Positions 25,176-33,358 of a stretch of 64,000 nt of DNA are shown piece after piece. A program made the translations under genes and the position numbers. Each line of letters starts with the position of its first letter. Within the stretch, counting starts at the first letter, position 1. This DNA comes from Bacteroidaceae bacterium (GTDB lineage: Bacteria > Bacteroidota > Bacteroidia > Bacteroidales > Bacteroidaceae): assembly GCA_017551925.1 (NCBI GenBank), contig JAFZKA010000047.1:62001-126000 (forward strand), in the 5' to 3' direction. The notes beneath the pieces are model-generated. The model saw only the letters and a program-made list of their open reading frames with translations, had not been told where the DNA came from and made no database searches.

Positions 25176-26366
25176 ATGAACATTCTGTTTCTTTGCACCA
25201 ACCAGGTTACCAGAAATGCCAGTGGCGGAATTGCCAGGGTAACGGTAAATCTGAGTGAACTCTTTTCCGGTAAGGGAAACAGATGCCGTATGGCTTATTT
25301 CAACGCCGTAACAGGTCAGGAGGACGGCTGTTTTGAGCAATCGCTGAATCTGACCCCTCAGAATGAACTGCAGATTCTTATGGAGCAGGGCGAGTGGGCC
25401 GATGTTTTCATTATTCAGGTACAGATAAACAAGGAATATCTGCATGTGATTCCCACTATTGACGCTGTCAGGGAAAAGCATGGTACAAGAATGATCTATT
25501 GCCTTCATAATATGCTGTACCCTGAGGTTGCAGGAAACAACCCGAGATTCATCAACTACCTTTTGTTCCATAAAAAGGGCTCCCTGTCAGAAAGAATGAC
25601 AGATTTCGTATGGTCTCTTTACGCCATGCTGTTCCCCGGAATGGCAACCCGTAAGATTGCGGCACGCAAGCAATATGCCATGAGCCACATGGATATGACC
25701 GTGCTTCTGTCTGACCGGTTTGTACCTGAACTGGTAAAGTATGTACACCTGGACAGGGACAGACTTACCGGAATAGGAAACTGTTTTACCTTTAAGGAGA
25801 CCCTGCCTGTTGACAGCCTCCCGCAGAAAGAAAAGACCGTTCTCATGGTGGCAAACATGACCGAACGTGCCAAAAGGGTATCAACCGCCCTCAGAATATG
25901 GAAGATTCTCAACGGCAGGATTCACGACTGGCAGTTTGTACTTGTAGGTGACGGAGAGGATCTGGAGTATTACAGGAAACTTGCCCAAAGGTATAAACTC
26001 ACGAATATAAGGTTTGAAGGCCGTCAGGACCCGCTGGAATATTACCGCAAAAGCAGCATTCTGATCATGACTTCGGCCTTTGAGGGGTTGCCTATGGTTC
26101 TGCTTGAAGCACAGCAGACAGGTTGCGTTCCCGTGGTATTTGATTCTTATGAATCTGTATATGACCTGATTGACGACGGCCGTAACGGCATATTGGTCAA
26201 GAACAATGATTACAGACTCTTTGCAGAAAAGATGTATTCACTTATGACTGACCGCAACAAATGGATGTCAATGGCTAAGGAATGCCTGAAAGTCAATCCT
26301 GACTTTACAACCGATGCCATCTGGGATAAATGGAACAGGCTGTTCAACAGATTAGGAGTAGAATGA
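25176..26366 (+). CDS. Glycosyltransferase family 4
   Basis: 396 residues in the GT-B fold. The N-terminus MNILFLCTNQVTRNASGGIARV has the glycine-rich acceptor loop. The C-terminal domain has VLMVANMTERAKRVSTALRIW, then FVLVGDGEDLEYYRKLAQ, and the E-x7-E motif EGLPMVLLEAQQTGCVPVV near residue 305. It is a retaining transferase with a nucleotide-sugar donor that cannot be named. It lies in the middle of the phosphonate-glycan operon between the two licD genes. Confidence 0.9.
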   Translation: MNILFLCTNQVTRNASGGIARVTVNLSELFSGKGNRCRMAYFNAVTGQEDGCFEQSLNLTPQNELQILMEQGEWADVFIIQVQINKEYLHVIPTIDAVREKHGTRMIYCLHNMLYPEVAGNNPRFINYLLFHKKGSLSERMTDFVWSLYAMLFPGMATRKIAARKQYAMSHMDMTVLLSDRFVPELVKYVHLDRDRLTGIGNCFTFKETLPVDSLPQKEKTVLMVANMTERAKRVSTALRIWKILNGRIHDWQFVLVGDGEDLEYYRKLAQRYKLTNIRFEGRQDPLEYYRKSSILIMTSAFEGLPMVLLEAQQTGCVPVVFDSYESVYDLIDDGRNGILVKNNDYRLFAEKMYSLMTDRNKWMSMAKECLKVNPDFTTDAIWDKWNRLFNRLGVE

Positions 26367-26367
26367 T

Positions 26368-27282
26368 ATGAACATGGAGTCTGAAATAAGAAACGGATAC
26401 ACTGTAAGCGCCCTCATGAAAGAGGTCTGGTCCATTCAACTGCAGATAGCCCGACAGATAATGGATGTCTGCAACCGCCACGGACTTAAGGTATGGGCCG
26501 ACTGGGGAACCCTTTTGGGTGCTGTCAGGGAACACGGTTTCATTCCCTGGGATGATGACATAGACCTGATGATGATGAGAGATGACTATGAGAAACTTCT
26601 CAGCATAGCCCCATCAGAGTTTCAGTCTCCGTACCATTTTCAATCCGCCTATACAGATAAGGGCTATTTCAGAGGACACGCACAGGTCAGATATGACGGT
26701 ACCGCCGCAGTACTTCCCGATGATATAGACCAGTCTTTCCATCAGGGAATATTCGTTGACATATTCGTTTATGACAATATCCCTGACAATAAGGACAGAA
26801 AGTGGAAACGCTCCTTAAGAAATGCACAGATAGCCCAGAAGATACTCAAGACTGCATATTACCGTAATTTCAGGCTTGCAGATCCTGTAACATCGGTCAA
26901 ATACCTGCTGTCAAAGACCGTCTGTGTCATTTGCGGCCCCCTGAACGTATATCGTTTCTTTGAAAAGCAGTTTACCCGATACAACCGTTTTGAAAGCCGT
27001 ACCGTTGCATGCCCTGCATTTGATCTGAAACGCATTGACAAGGAGACCAAGGAGAAAAGCTGGTATAAGGAAACCGTCATGCTGACGTTTGAGGATATCC
27101 TGATTCCCGCACCACAAGGATATGACAATGTTTTGCGCAGTCTGTATGGTGACAACTACCTTACGCCTGTCAACAATCCCTCAGGACACGGCAGCGAGGT
27201 CTATTTTGATACGCACCGGTCTTATACGGAACTTATTGATGAAATCAGGAATAACGTTTCAACCAAACACAAACAGCAATGA
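26368..27282 (+). CDS. LicD-family phosphotransferase 2
   Basis: 304 residues, longer than the first copy. The core WADWGTLLGAVREHGFIPWD then DDIDLMMMRDDYEKL lies near residues 45-80, with further conserved VDIFVYDNIP. It may use the same activated phosphonate on another sugar position, or a different donor such as CDP-choline or CDP-ribitol type compounds. The stop overlaps the glf start by 4 bases. Confidence 0.88.
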   Translation: MNMESEIRNGYTVSALMKEVWSIQLQIARQIMDVCNRHGLKVWADWGTLLGAVREHGFIPWDDDIDLMMMRDDYEKLLSIAPSEFQSPYHFQSAYTDKGYFRGHAQVRYDGTAAVLPDDIDQSFHQGIFVDIFVYDNIPDNKDRKWKRSLRNAQIAQKILKTAYYRNFRLADPVTSVKYLLSKTVCVICGPLNVYRFFEKQFTRYNRFESRTVACPAFDLKRIDKETKEKSWYKETVMLTFEDILIPAPQGYDNVLRSLYGDNYLTPVNNPSGHGSEVYFDTHRSYTELIDEIRNNVSTKHKQQ

Positions 27283-28376
27283 AACAGTATGACTATCTGA
27301 TTGTTGGAGCCGGCATGTTTGGAAGCATGTTCGCCTACCGTGCAACCAAGGCAGGAAAGAGATGCCTTGTGATAGACCGTAACGCCCATATCGGCGGAGG
27401 TTGTTATACTGAAGAGATAAAAGGCATAAACGTACATAAATACGGACCGCACATATTCCATACATCAAACAAAGAGGTATGGGATTTTATGAACAGCCTT
27501 GTACCGTTCAACAATTTTGTCAATTCACCCATAGCATGCTACAAAGGCAAACGGTATAACCTGCCGTTCAATATGAACACTTTCCGCCAACTCTGGGGAG
27601 TGGAGACCCCCGATGAGGCAAAAGCCATAATTGAAAAGCAGCGGGCGGAATATGCTGACATTGAGGAGCCTAAGAATCTTGAGGAACAAGCCCTCAAACT
27701 GGCAGGCCGTGACATATATGAAACTCTCGTAAAAGGTTACTCAGAGAAACAGTGGGGCATGAAAGCCACTGACATTCCCGCATTTGTGATACGCCGTCTG
27801 CCATTCCGGTTTGAATTCAACAACAACTATTTCAATGATACATATCAGGGCATACCCACAGGCGGATACACAAAAATCTTTGAAAAGCTGCTGAAAGGAT
27901 GTGAAGTACGTCTTGACACTGACTATTTCTCTAACCGTGAGTATTTTGACGGATTGGCTGAAAAGATTGTATTTACCGGTCAAATCGACGCTTTTTTCAA
28001 CTACCGTTTGGGAGAACTTGATTTCAGGTCTCTCAGATTCGAGCATAAGATTCTTGAAGGAGTCAATGATTTTCAGGGCAATGCGGTAGTCAATTATACC
28101 GAGGCTGAGGTTCCCTACACACGTATAATCGAGCATAAGCATTTTGAGTTCGGACAGCAACCTGATACGGTGATAACCTATGAGTATTCGCGTAAGTGGG
28201 AAAAAGGTGCCGCACCATACTATCCCATCAACAACCAACGCAACAACCTTCTGTATTCAAAATATGCTGAACTGGCGCAGAATGAGAAAAACGTGATTTT
28301 TGGAGGCCGTCTTGCCGAATACAAGTATTATGATATGCACCAGATTGTTGAGAACGTTTTAAAAATGGAACTATGA
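27279..28376 (+). CDS. glf: UDP-galactopyranose mutase
   Basis: 365 residues. The FAD-binding motif is YLIVGAGMFGSMFAYRATKAG at the N-terminus (GxGxxG), then NAHIGGGCYTE and HKYGPHIFHTSNKEVWDF with the active-site His. KGYSEKQWGMKATDIPAFVIRRLPFRF and YTRIIEHKHF are also family-typical. It isomerises UDP-galactopyranose to UDP-galactofuranose, so the cluster's glycan probably contains galactofuranose. 4-base overlaps with licD upstream and the GT2 gene downstream indicate strong coupling. Confidence 0.95.
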   Translation: MKQYDYLIVGAGMFGSMFAYRATKAGKRCLVIDRNAHIGGGCYTEEIKGINVHKYGPHIFHTSNKEVWDFMNSLVPFNNFVNSPIACYKGKRYNLPFNMNTFRQLWGVETPDEAKAIIEKQRAEYADIEEPKNLEEQALKLAGRDIYETLVKGYSEKQWGMKATDIPAFVIRRLPFRFEFNNNYFNDTYQGIPTGGYTKIFEKLLKGCEVRLDTDYFSNREYFDGLAEKIVFTGQIDAFFNYRLGELDFRSLRFEHKILEGVNDFQGNAVVNYTEAEVPYTRIIEHKHFEFGQQPDTVITYEYSRKWEKGAAPYYPINNQRNNLLYSKYAELAQNEKNVIFGGRLAEYKYYDMHQIVENVLKMEL

Positions 28377-29449
28377 ACAAACTGTTATCGGTTATAATTC
28401 CCACTTACAACATGGAGGCCCTGCTTCCGCGTTGTCTGGACTCCCTGCTGGTTGAGGGGGCGCTTGAGCGTATTGAGGCTATGGTGGTCAATGACGGCAG
28501 CAAAGACGGCTCACTGGCCGTGGCCAACGGCTACAGAGAACGTTTTCCTGAATCTGTTACGGTTATTGACAAACCTAACGGCAATTACGGCTCAACCATA
28601 AATGCGGCCCTCCCTGTTGCCAATGGAAAATATGTCAAGATACTTGACTCTGATGACTGGTTTGACTCCGATTCTCTTGTCCGTTTCCTGGACAGGCTTG
28701 AGAGTATTGACACTGATATGGTCATAACCCACTTCAACACCGTCAATGATGACGGATCGCGTGAAGTTACCAAATACAATGTGTACGGAAAGGAACCGTA
28801 TGAGTACGGACATGTCTATAACCTGGATGACATACTGAAAGACGGATACATCAGGTTCTTTCTTATGCACGGACTGACCTACCGCACACAGATGCTGCGG
28901 GATATGTGTTACCGGCAGACAGAAGGTATATCCTATACCGATACGGAATGGTCCTGCTATCCCGTATTCGTAGCAAAAGACATTATCTTTCTTGACATTA
29001 ATCTCTATCAGTACAATCTGGCACGTGAAGGTCAGACCATGGACCCCAAAGTCATAGCACGCAGTCTGGACCAGATGGAGAAAATGACCCTGCAGTTGAT
29101 CTCATTCTATTCAGAATTTGACCTGGATTCATTGTCCCCGATAAGATTGTCATTCATAAAACAGTATTACGCCAACCGCATAAGGCTTATTTACAAAAAT
29201 CATCTGCTTGATATCCCTTACGATATGTTCAACGCTGAACAACTGGGTAATCTGGATGCAAAACTGACCAGTGCAAATGAACAGTTCAGGTTCGGGACGA
29301 TACGCCTGTACCCTGCCAACAAGATATTAAGGTTTGACGCCCTTAAGTATTGGCACAAACACCACAAACGCTGGCCAAAATGGTTTGATTCTCTCAACAG
29401 GCATACAGACAGCCTTGTAAACTGGTTCTTTGTAAAATTATTCAAGTAA
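28373..29449 (+). CDS. Glycosyltransferase family 2 (first)
   Basis: 358 residues. The GT-A domain starts LLSVIIPTYNMEALLPRCLDS, with VVNDGSKDGS near 39 and the metal-binding KILDSDDWFDSDSLV near 92. The C-terminal 120 residues are a helical, Tyr-rich region common in GT2 enzymes of capsule clusters. It could be the galactofuranosyltransferase because it directly follows glf, but that is only position. Starts within the glf stop (4-base overlap). Confidence 0.88.
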   Translation: MNKLLSVIIPTYNMEALLPRCLDSLLVEGALERIEAMVVNDGSKDGSLAVANGYRERFPESVTVIDKPNGNYGSTINAALPVANGKYVKILDSDDWFDSDSLVRFLDRLESIDTDMVITHFNTVNDDGSREVTKYNVYGKEPYEYGHVYNLDDILKDGYIRFFLMHGLTYRTQMLRDMCYRQTEGISYTDTEWSCYPVFVAKDIIFLDINLYQYNLAREGQTMDPKVIARSLDQMEKMTLQLISFYSEFDLDSLSPIRLSFIKQYYANRIRLIYKNHLLDIPYDMFNAEQLGNLDAKLTSANEQFRFGTIRLYPANKILRFDALKYWHKHHKRWPKWFDSLNRHTDSLVNWFFVKLFK

Positions 29450-29461
29450 CAGAGAGCACAT

Positions 29462-30370
29462 ATGATTTCTGTCATCATCTGCACATACAACCGCCAACGA
29501 TACATTTACAATGTATTAAGCAGCATAGCACAGGGCACGCTTCAACCTGATTCATATGAGATAATCCTGGTTGACAACAACTGTGCTGACGATACACGTT
29601 CACAAGTGGAGCGTTTCTGCAAGGATTACCCGCAAATCAGTCTGCATTATTATGTTGAAACCAAACAAGGCCTTTCACATGCACGCAACCGCGGAATCAT
29701 GGAATCAAACGGCGATCTTCTTGTTTATGTTGATGATGATGCCACCGTCAACAAAGACTATCTCAAGACATACGCCGACTGGTTTGCATCACATCCTGAA
29801 ACAGATGCAGCAGGAGGTCCCATCATACCGCACTATGAAACCGGCAGTGAACCCCGCTGGATGACTTATTTCATCAAGAGACTGCTCACCGGCTATCTCT
29901 ATTTCGGGAACAAACCCGGTTCATTCCCTGCAGACAACTACCCCGGCGGAGGCAATGCCGCCTACCGCAGCAGCGTATTCAAGAAAGTGGGGTTGTACAA
30001 TGTTGAATTGGGCCGTAACGGCGACAGTCTGGGCGGAGGTGAGGAGAAAGACATCTTTGACAAGATGAAACGCCAGGGAATGAAATTCTCATATCTGCCG
30101 GGGGCCATACTTTATCACAGCATACCTGCATACAAACTGGAACCGGACTACTTTAACCGTCTGACCAAAGGCATAGGCCAAAGCGAGCGAGCCCGTACAT
30201 TGAAGGTGGGCAGGCAATCCTACAGGAAACGCAAGTTCTCTGAACTGAAAAAATGGTGTGCCACAATAATCCTATGGCTCTTTTACCTGATCACTTTCAG
30301 ACCGCAATGCGGTAATATGCTTGTCAGATTCCGCAGGAACGTTACACTTGGTTTGTTAGGCAAGATATGA
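29462..30370 (+). CDS. Glycosyltransferase family 2 (second)
   Basis: 302 residues. The GT-A fold begins ISVIICTYNRQRYIYNVLSS, with EIILVDNNCADDTR near 35 and the DXD-type LVYVDDDATVNKDYL near 89. GGGNAAYRSSVFKKVGLY and GGGEEKDIFDKMKRQG near 160-200 are the acceptor-side motifs of this subfamily. A hydrophobic segment near the C-terminus (CATIILWLFYLITF) may anchor it to the membrane. The sugar is unknown. Its stop overlaps the EamA start by 4 bases. Confidence 0.88.
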   Translation: MISVIICTYNRQRYIYNVLSSIAQGTLQPDSYEIILVDNNCADDTRSQVERFCKDYPQISLHYYVETKQGLSHARNRGIMESNGDLLVYVDDDATVNKDYLKTYADWFASHPETDAAGGPIIPHYETGSEPRWMTYFIKRLLTGYLYFGNKPGSFPADNYPGGGNAAYRSSVFKKVGLYNVELGRNGDSLGGGEEKDIFDKMKRQGMKFSYLPGAILYHSIPAYKLEPDYFNRLTKGIGQSERARTLKVGRQSYRKRKFSELKKWCATIILWLFYLITFRPQCGNMLVRFRRNVTLGLLGKI

Positions 30371-31320
30371 ACCGACCTAAAGGAAAATTTCTGTATCATG
30401 CGCTGGCATTCATGACCATGGCGCTTTGGGGGGTGACTTTCGTTGCCACCAAAACGCTTATCAATGAAGGTCTTACACCTGCTCAGATTTTTTCCATAAG
30501 GTTCGTAATCGCATACCTGGGATTACTTGGGGTATGCCTTTACCGCAAAGGACGAAACAAGCGGGCTTTCTCAGACTCTTTCAGACATGAAATGATTTTC
30601 CTGTTCATGGGTATATCGGGCGGTTCACTCTATTTCCTGACGGAGAATACGGCATTAAAGTTTACACAGGCATGTAACGTCTCATTCCTGGTATGCACTG
30701 CGCCGTTATTCACCGTACTCATGACACTGGTCATTAAGAAACTGTTCCGCGGGCCGATAGTTGACGGTCTTGAAGATGTCAAGGTCAGATTCCCGCTTGT
30801 TGCCGGTACGGTAATTGCCATTACAGGTATGATTATGGTAATTTTTGACGGAAACAGTCTGAATCTTTCACCAAAAGGTGACATCCTGGCTCTGATGGCC
30901 GCCCTCTGCTGGGCTGTCTATAGCCAGTTCATGGGGCAGATGACAGACCGCTACGGCACCCTGTTTGCCACCCGCAAGGTTTTCTTTTACGGGCTTATTA
31001 CCATAATACCGGTATTGCTTTTGTCTGACAACTCCAATCTGGAATCGGTCAGGTTTGACCACATACAGGTTTGGGGCAACCTGATTTTCCTGTCAACCAT
31101 TGCTTCACTTTTCTGCTTTGTACTCTGGAACAGGATTATGCTGGCTATAGGCAATGTTACTGCAACCAACTATGTATATCTGAACCCTGTATTCACTCTG
31201 ATAGGCGCAATGCTCATATTAGGTGAAAGAATGTCTTTGATATCAGGATTCGGATCAGCGATGATTTTGGGTGGAGTCATTCTTTCTGGAATAAAAACAC
31301 CGATTAAAAGGACAAAATAA
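30367..31320 (+). CDS. EamA/DMT-family transporter
   Basis: 317 residues with about ten hydrophobic helices in two EamA repeats (LAFMTMALWGVTFVATKTLI at the start, LALMAALCWAVYSQFMGQM near the middle). The first repeat ends in a charged loop (RGPIVDGLEDVKVRF). Such transporters usually move amino acids or other metabolites, but relatives of this fold (ArnE/ArnF) flip lipid-linked sugars. Coupled to the last glycosyltransferase by a 4-base overlap, it may act on an intermediate of the phosphonate glycan. The link is inference. Confidence 0.85.
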   Translation: MNRPKGKFLYHALAFMTMALWGVTFVATKTLINEGLTPAQIFSIRFVIAYLGLLGVCLYRKGRNKRAFSDSFRHEMIFLFMGISGGSLYFLTENTALKFTQACNVSFLVCTAPLFTVLMTLVIKKLFRGPIVDGLEDVKVRFPLVAGTVIAITGMIMVIFDGNSLNLSPKGDILALMAALCWAVYSQFMGQMTDRYGTLFATRKVFFYGLITIIPVLLLSDNSNLESVRFDHIQVWGNLIFLSTIASLFCFVLWNRIMLAIGNVTATNYVYLNPVFTLIGAMLILGERMSLISGFGSAMILGGVILSGIKTPIKRTK

Positions 31321-31325
31321 CAAAA

Positions 31326-33323
31326 ATGAAGAAATCAATTTTAAGAATTATGATGATCTCTGGATTGCTGGCAATAACTGCCGGCTGCGGACAGAAAAAA
31401 GGTGATTTCAAGTATCTGCTTGATGAGTTTGCTGACCTCAAGGTCATGCGCTACCAGATTCCCGGATGGGAGGATCTGACTTTGCAGCAGAAAGAGTATG
31501 CCTATCATTTGGCCGAGGCTGCAAAATGGGGCCGTGACATACATTGGGACCAGAACTGCAAATGGAACCTGCCCATACGTCACGTTGTTGAGAACATTCT
31601 TGAGAACTACAAGGGTGACCGCTCATGTTCTGAATTTGAGCAGTTCACAGTCTATGCAAAGCGCCTGTTCTTTGCAAACGGCATTCACCACCACTACGCT
31701 GAGGACAAGTTCTTTCCCGAGTGCCCTGAGGCCTATTTCAAGTCTCTGATGGAGGCAGTGGGTGAAGGTGACAAGTGCGCAGAACTCTTGGATGTGATAT
31801 ACAATCCAAATATCCTGCAGCAACGCCGCTCAACCTCAACTGACGGTGATATTGTTGTTCTTTCAGCCGGCAATTTCTATGAGGGTGTCACCCGTGCCGA
31901 GGTTGAGAAATACTACGAATCCATCGAGGATAAGACCGATGAGACTCCTATTGCCTACGGTCTGAACACCAAGGTTACCAAGGATGCCCAAGGCAACATT
32001 GTTGAGATTCCCTGGAAGATTGACGGAATGTACGGCCCTGCCATCAAAAAGATATGTGAGGAATTGAAACTGGCCGCCGCATGCGCTGAGAATGATATCC
32101 AGAAACGTGCCCTGGGTCTGCTGGTCAAATACTATGAGACCGGTGACCTTAAAATATGGGATGAATTCAACATTGAGTGGGTAAAGGATACCATAGGAAC
32201 TGTTGATTTCATCAACGGATTCATTGAGGATTACAACGATCCTCTGGGCCGCAAGGGCGCCTGGGAGGGTTACGTAAACATAAAGGACCACAAGGCATCA
32301 GAGCGTTCAGTCATCCTGAGCACAAACGCACAGTGGTTTGAGGACAATTCACCGGTTGATCCGCGCTTCAAGAAAAAGGAGTGCAAGGGTATATCGGCCA
32401 AGGTCATCAACGCCGTATGCCTGGCAGGTGACGCATATCCCGCTACACCCATCGGCATCAACCTGCCCAACGCTGACTGGATACGCAAGATGTACGGCAG
32501 CAAGTCAGTTACCATTGCAAACATCACTCACGCATATGACTACGCTGCTCAGGAGTCACCTACCAGCAATCTTGAAGAGTTTGCTTGGGATGATGCAGAA
32601 AAGGCATTCTACCGCGAGTGGGGCTCATGGGCCGATGAAATCCATACTGACCTGCATGAGTGTCTGGGTCATGGAAGCGGCCAGTTGCTGCCGGGTGTAG
32701 CCTCAACCGCTATGGGCGAGTATGCATCGGCCCTTGAGGAGGCGCGTGCAGACCTGTTCGGACTCTACTTTACCGCTGACCCCAAGATGGTTGAACTGGG
32801 TATCATGCCCAACAAGGATGCCTACAAGGCTGAATACTCAAGTTACATACGCAACGGTCTGATGGTGCAGTTCACCCGCGTGGAACTGGGACGCCCCAAC
32901 ACTGAAGCCCACATGCAGAACCGCAAACTCATTGCCGAGTGGTGCTATGAAAAGGGAAAGAAAGACAACGTGATTGAAAAGAAGGTTCGTGACGGCAAGA
33001 CCTACTTTGTAGTCAATGACTTTGAGAAACTGCGTTCACTCTTTGCTGAACTGCTGGCTGAGATACAGCGCATCAAGTCAGAGGGTGACTATGAGGCCGG
33101 CAAGAATCTGATCGAAACCTACGCCGTAAACATCGACCCCGTATTACACAAGGAGGTAAAGCAGCGCTACGAGGCTCTGAACCTGAAACCTTACGGCGGT
33201 TTCATCAACCCCGACATCGTTCCGGTTGAAAAGAACGGCAAAATTGTTGACTATGAGGTAATCTACAACGATGATTACCTTAAGCAACAACTTGATTACG
33301 GCCGCAAATACCGCGCACTTTAA
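31326..33323 (+). CDS. Dipeptidyl peptidase III, lipoprotein (peptidase family M49)
   Basis: 665 residues. A lipoprotein signal (ISGLLAITAGCGQ, Cys at 21) suggests membrane anchoring. The zinc site is HECLGH, in a context reading EIHTDLHECLGHGSGQLLPG, followed about 30 residues on by the third-ligand helix LEEARADLFGLYF. The Cys inside HEXXGH is a feature of Bacteroides DPP III, where eukaryotic enzymes have Leu. It should cleave dipeptides from the N-termini of oligopeptides. It starts just 5 bases after the EamA gene, so it may be read through from the phosphonate operon, though its role looks independent. Confidence 0.93.
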   Translation: MKKSILRIMMISGLLAITAGCGQKKGDFKYLLDEFADLKVMRYQIPGWEDLTLQQKEYAYHLAEAAKWGRDIHWDQNCKWNLPIRHVVENILENYKGDRSCSEFEQFTVYAKRLFFANGIHHHYAEDKFFPECPEAYFKSLMEAVGEGDKCAELLDVIYNPNILQQRRSTSTDGDIVVLSAGNFYEGVTRAEVEKYYESIEDKTDETPIAYGLNTKVTKDAQGNIVEIPWKIDGMYGPAIKKICEELKLAAACAENDIQKRALGLLVKYYETGDLKIWDEFNIEWVKDTIGTVDFINGFIEDYNDPLGRKGAWEGYVNIKDHKASERSVILSTNAQWFEDNSPVDPRFKKKECKGISAKVINAVCLAGDAYPATPIGINLPNADWIRKMYGSKSVTIANITHAYDYAAQESPTSNLEEFAWDDAEKAFYREWGSWADEIHTDLHECLGHGSGQLLPGVASTAMGEYASALEEARADLFGLYFTADPKMVELGIMPNKDAYKAEYSSYIRNGLMVQFTRVELGRPNTEAHMQNRKLIAEWCYEKGKKDNVIEKKVRDGKTYFVVNDFEKLRSLFAELLAEIQRIKSEGDYEAGKNLIETYAVNIDPVLHKEVKQRYEALNLKPYGGFINPDIVPVEKNGKIVDYEVIYNDDYLKQQLDYGRKYRAL

Positions 33324-33358
33324 AATCATAATCTGAAATAACGCGGGTATAACAAAAG

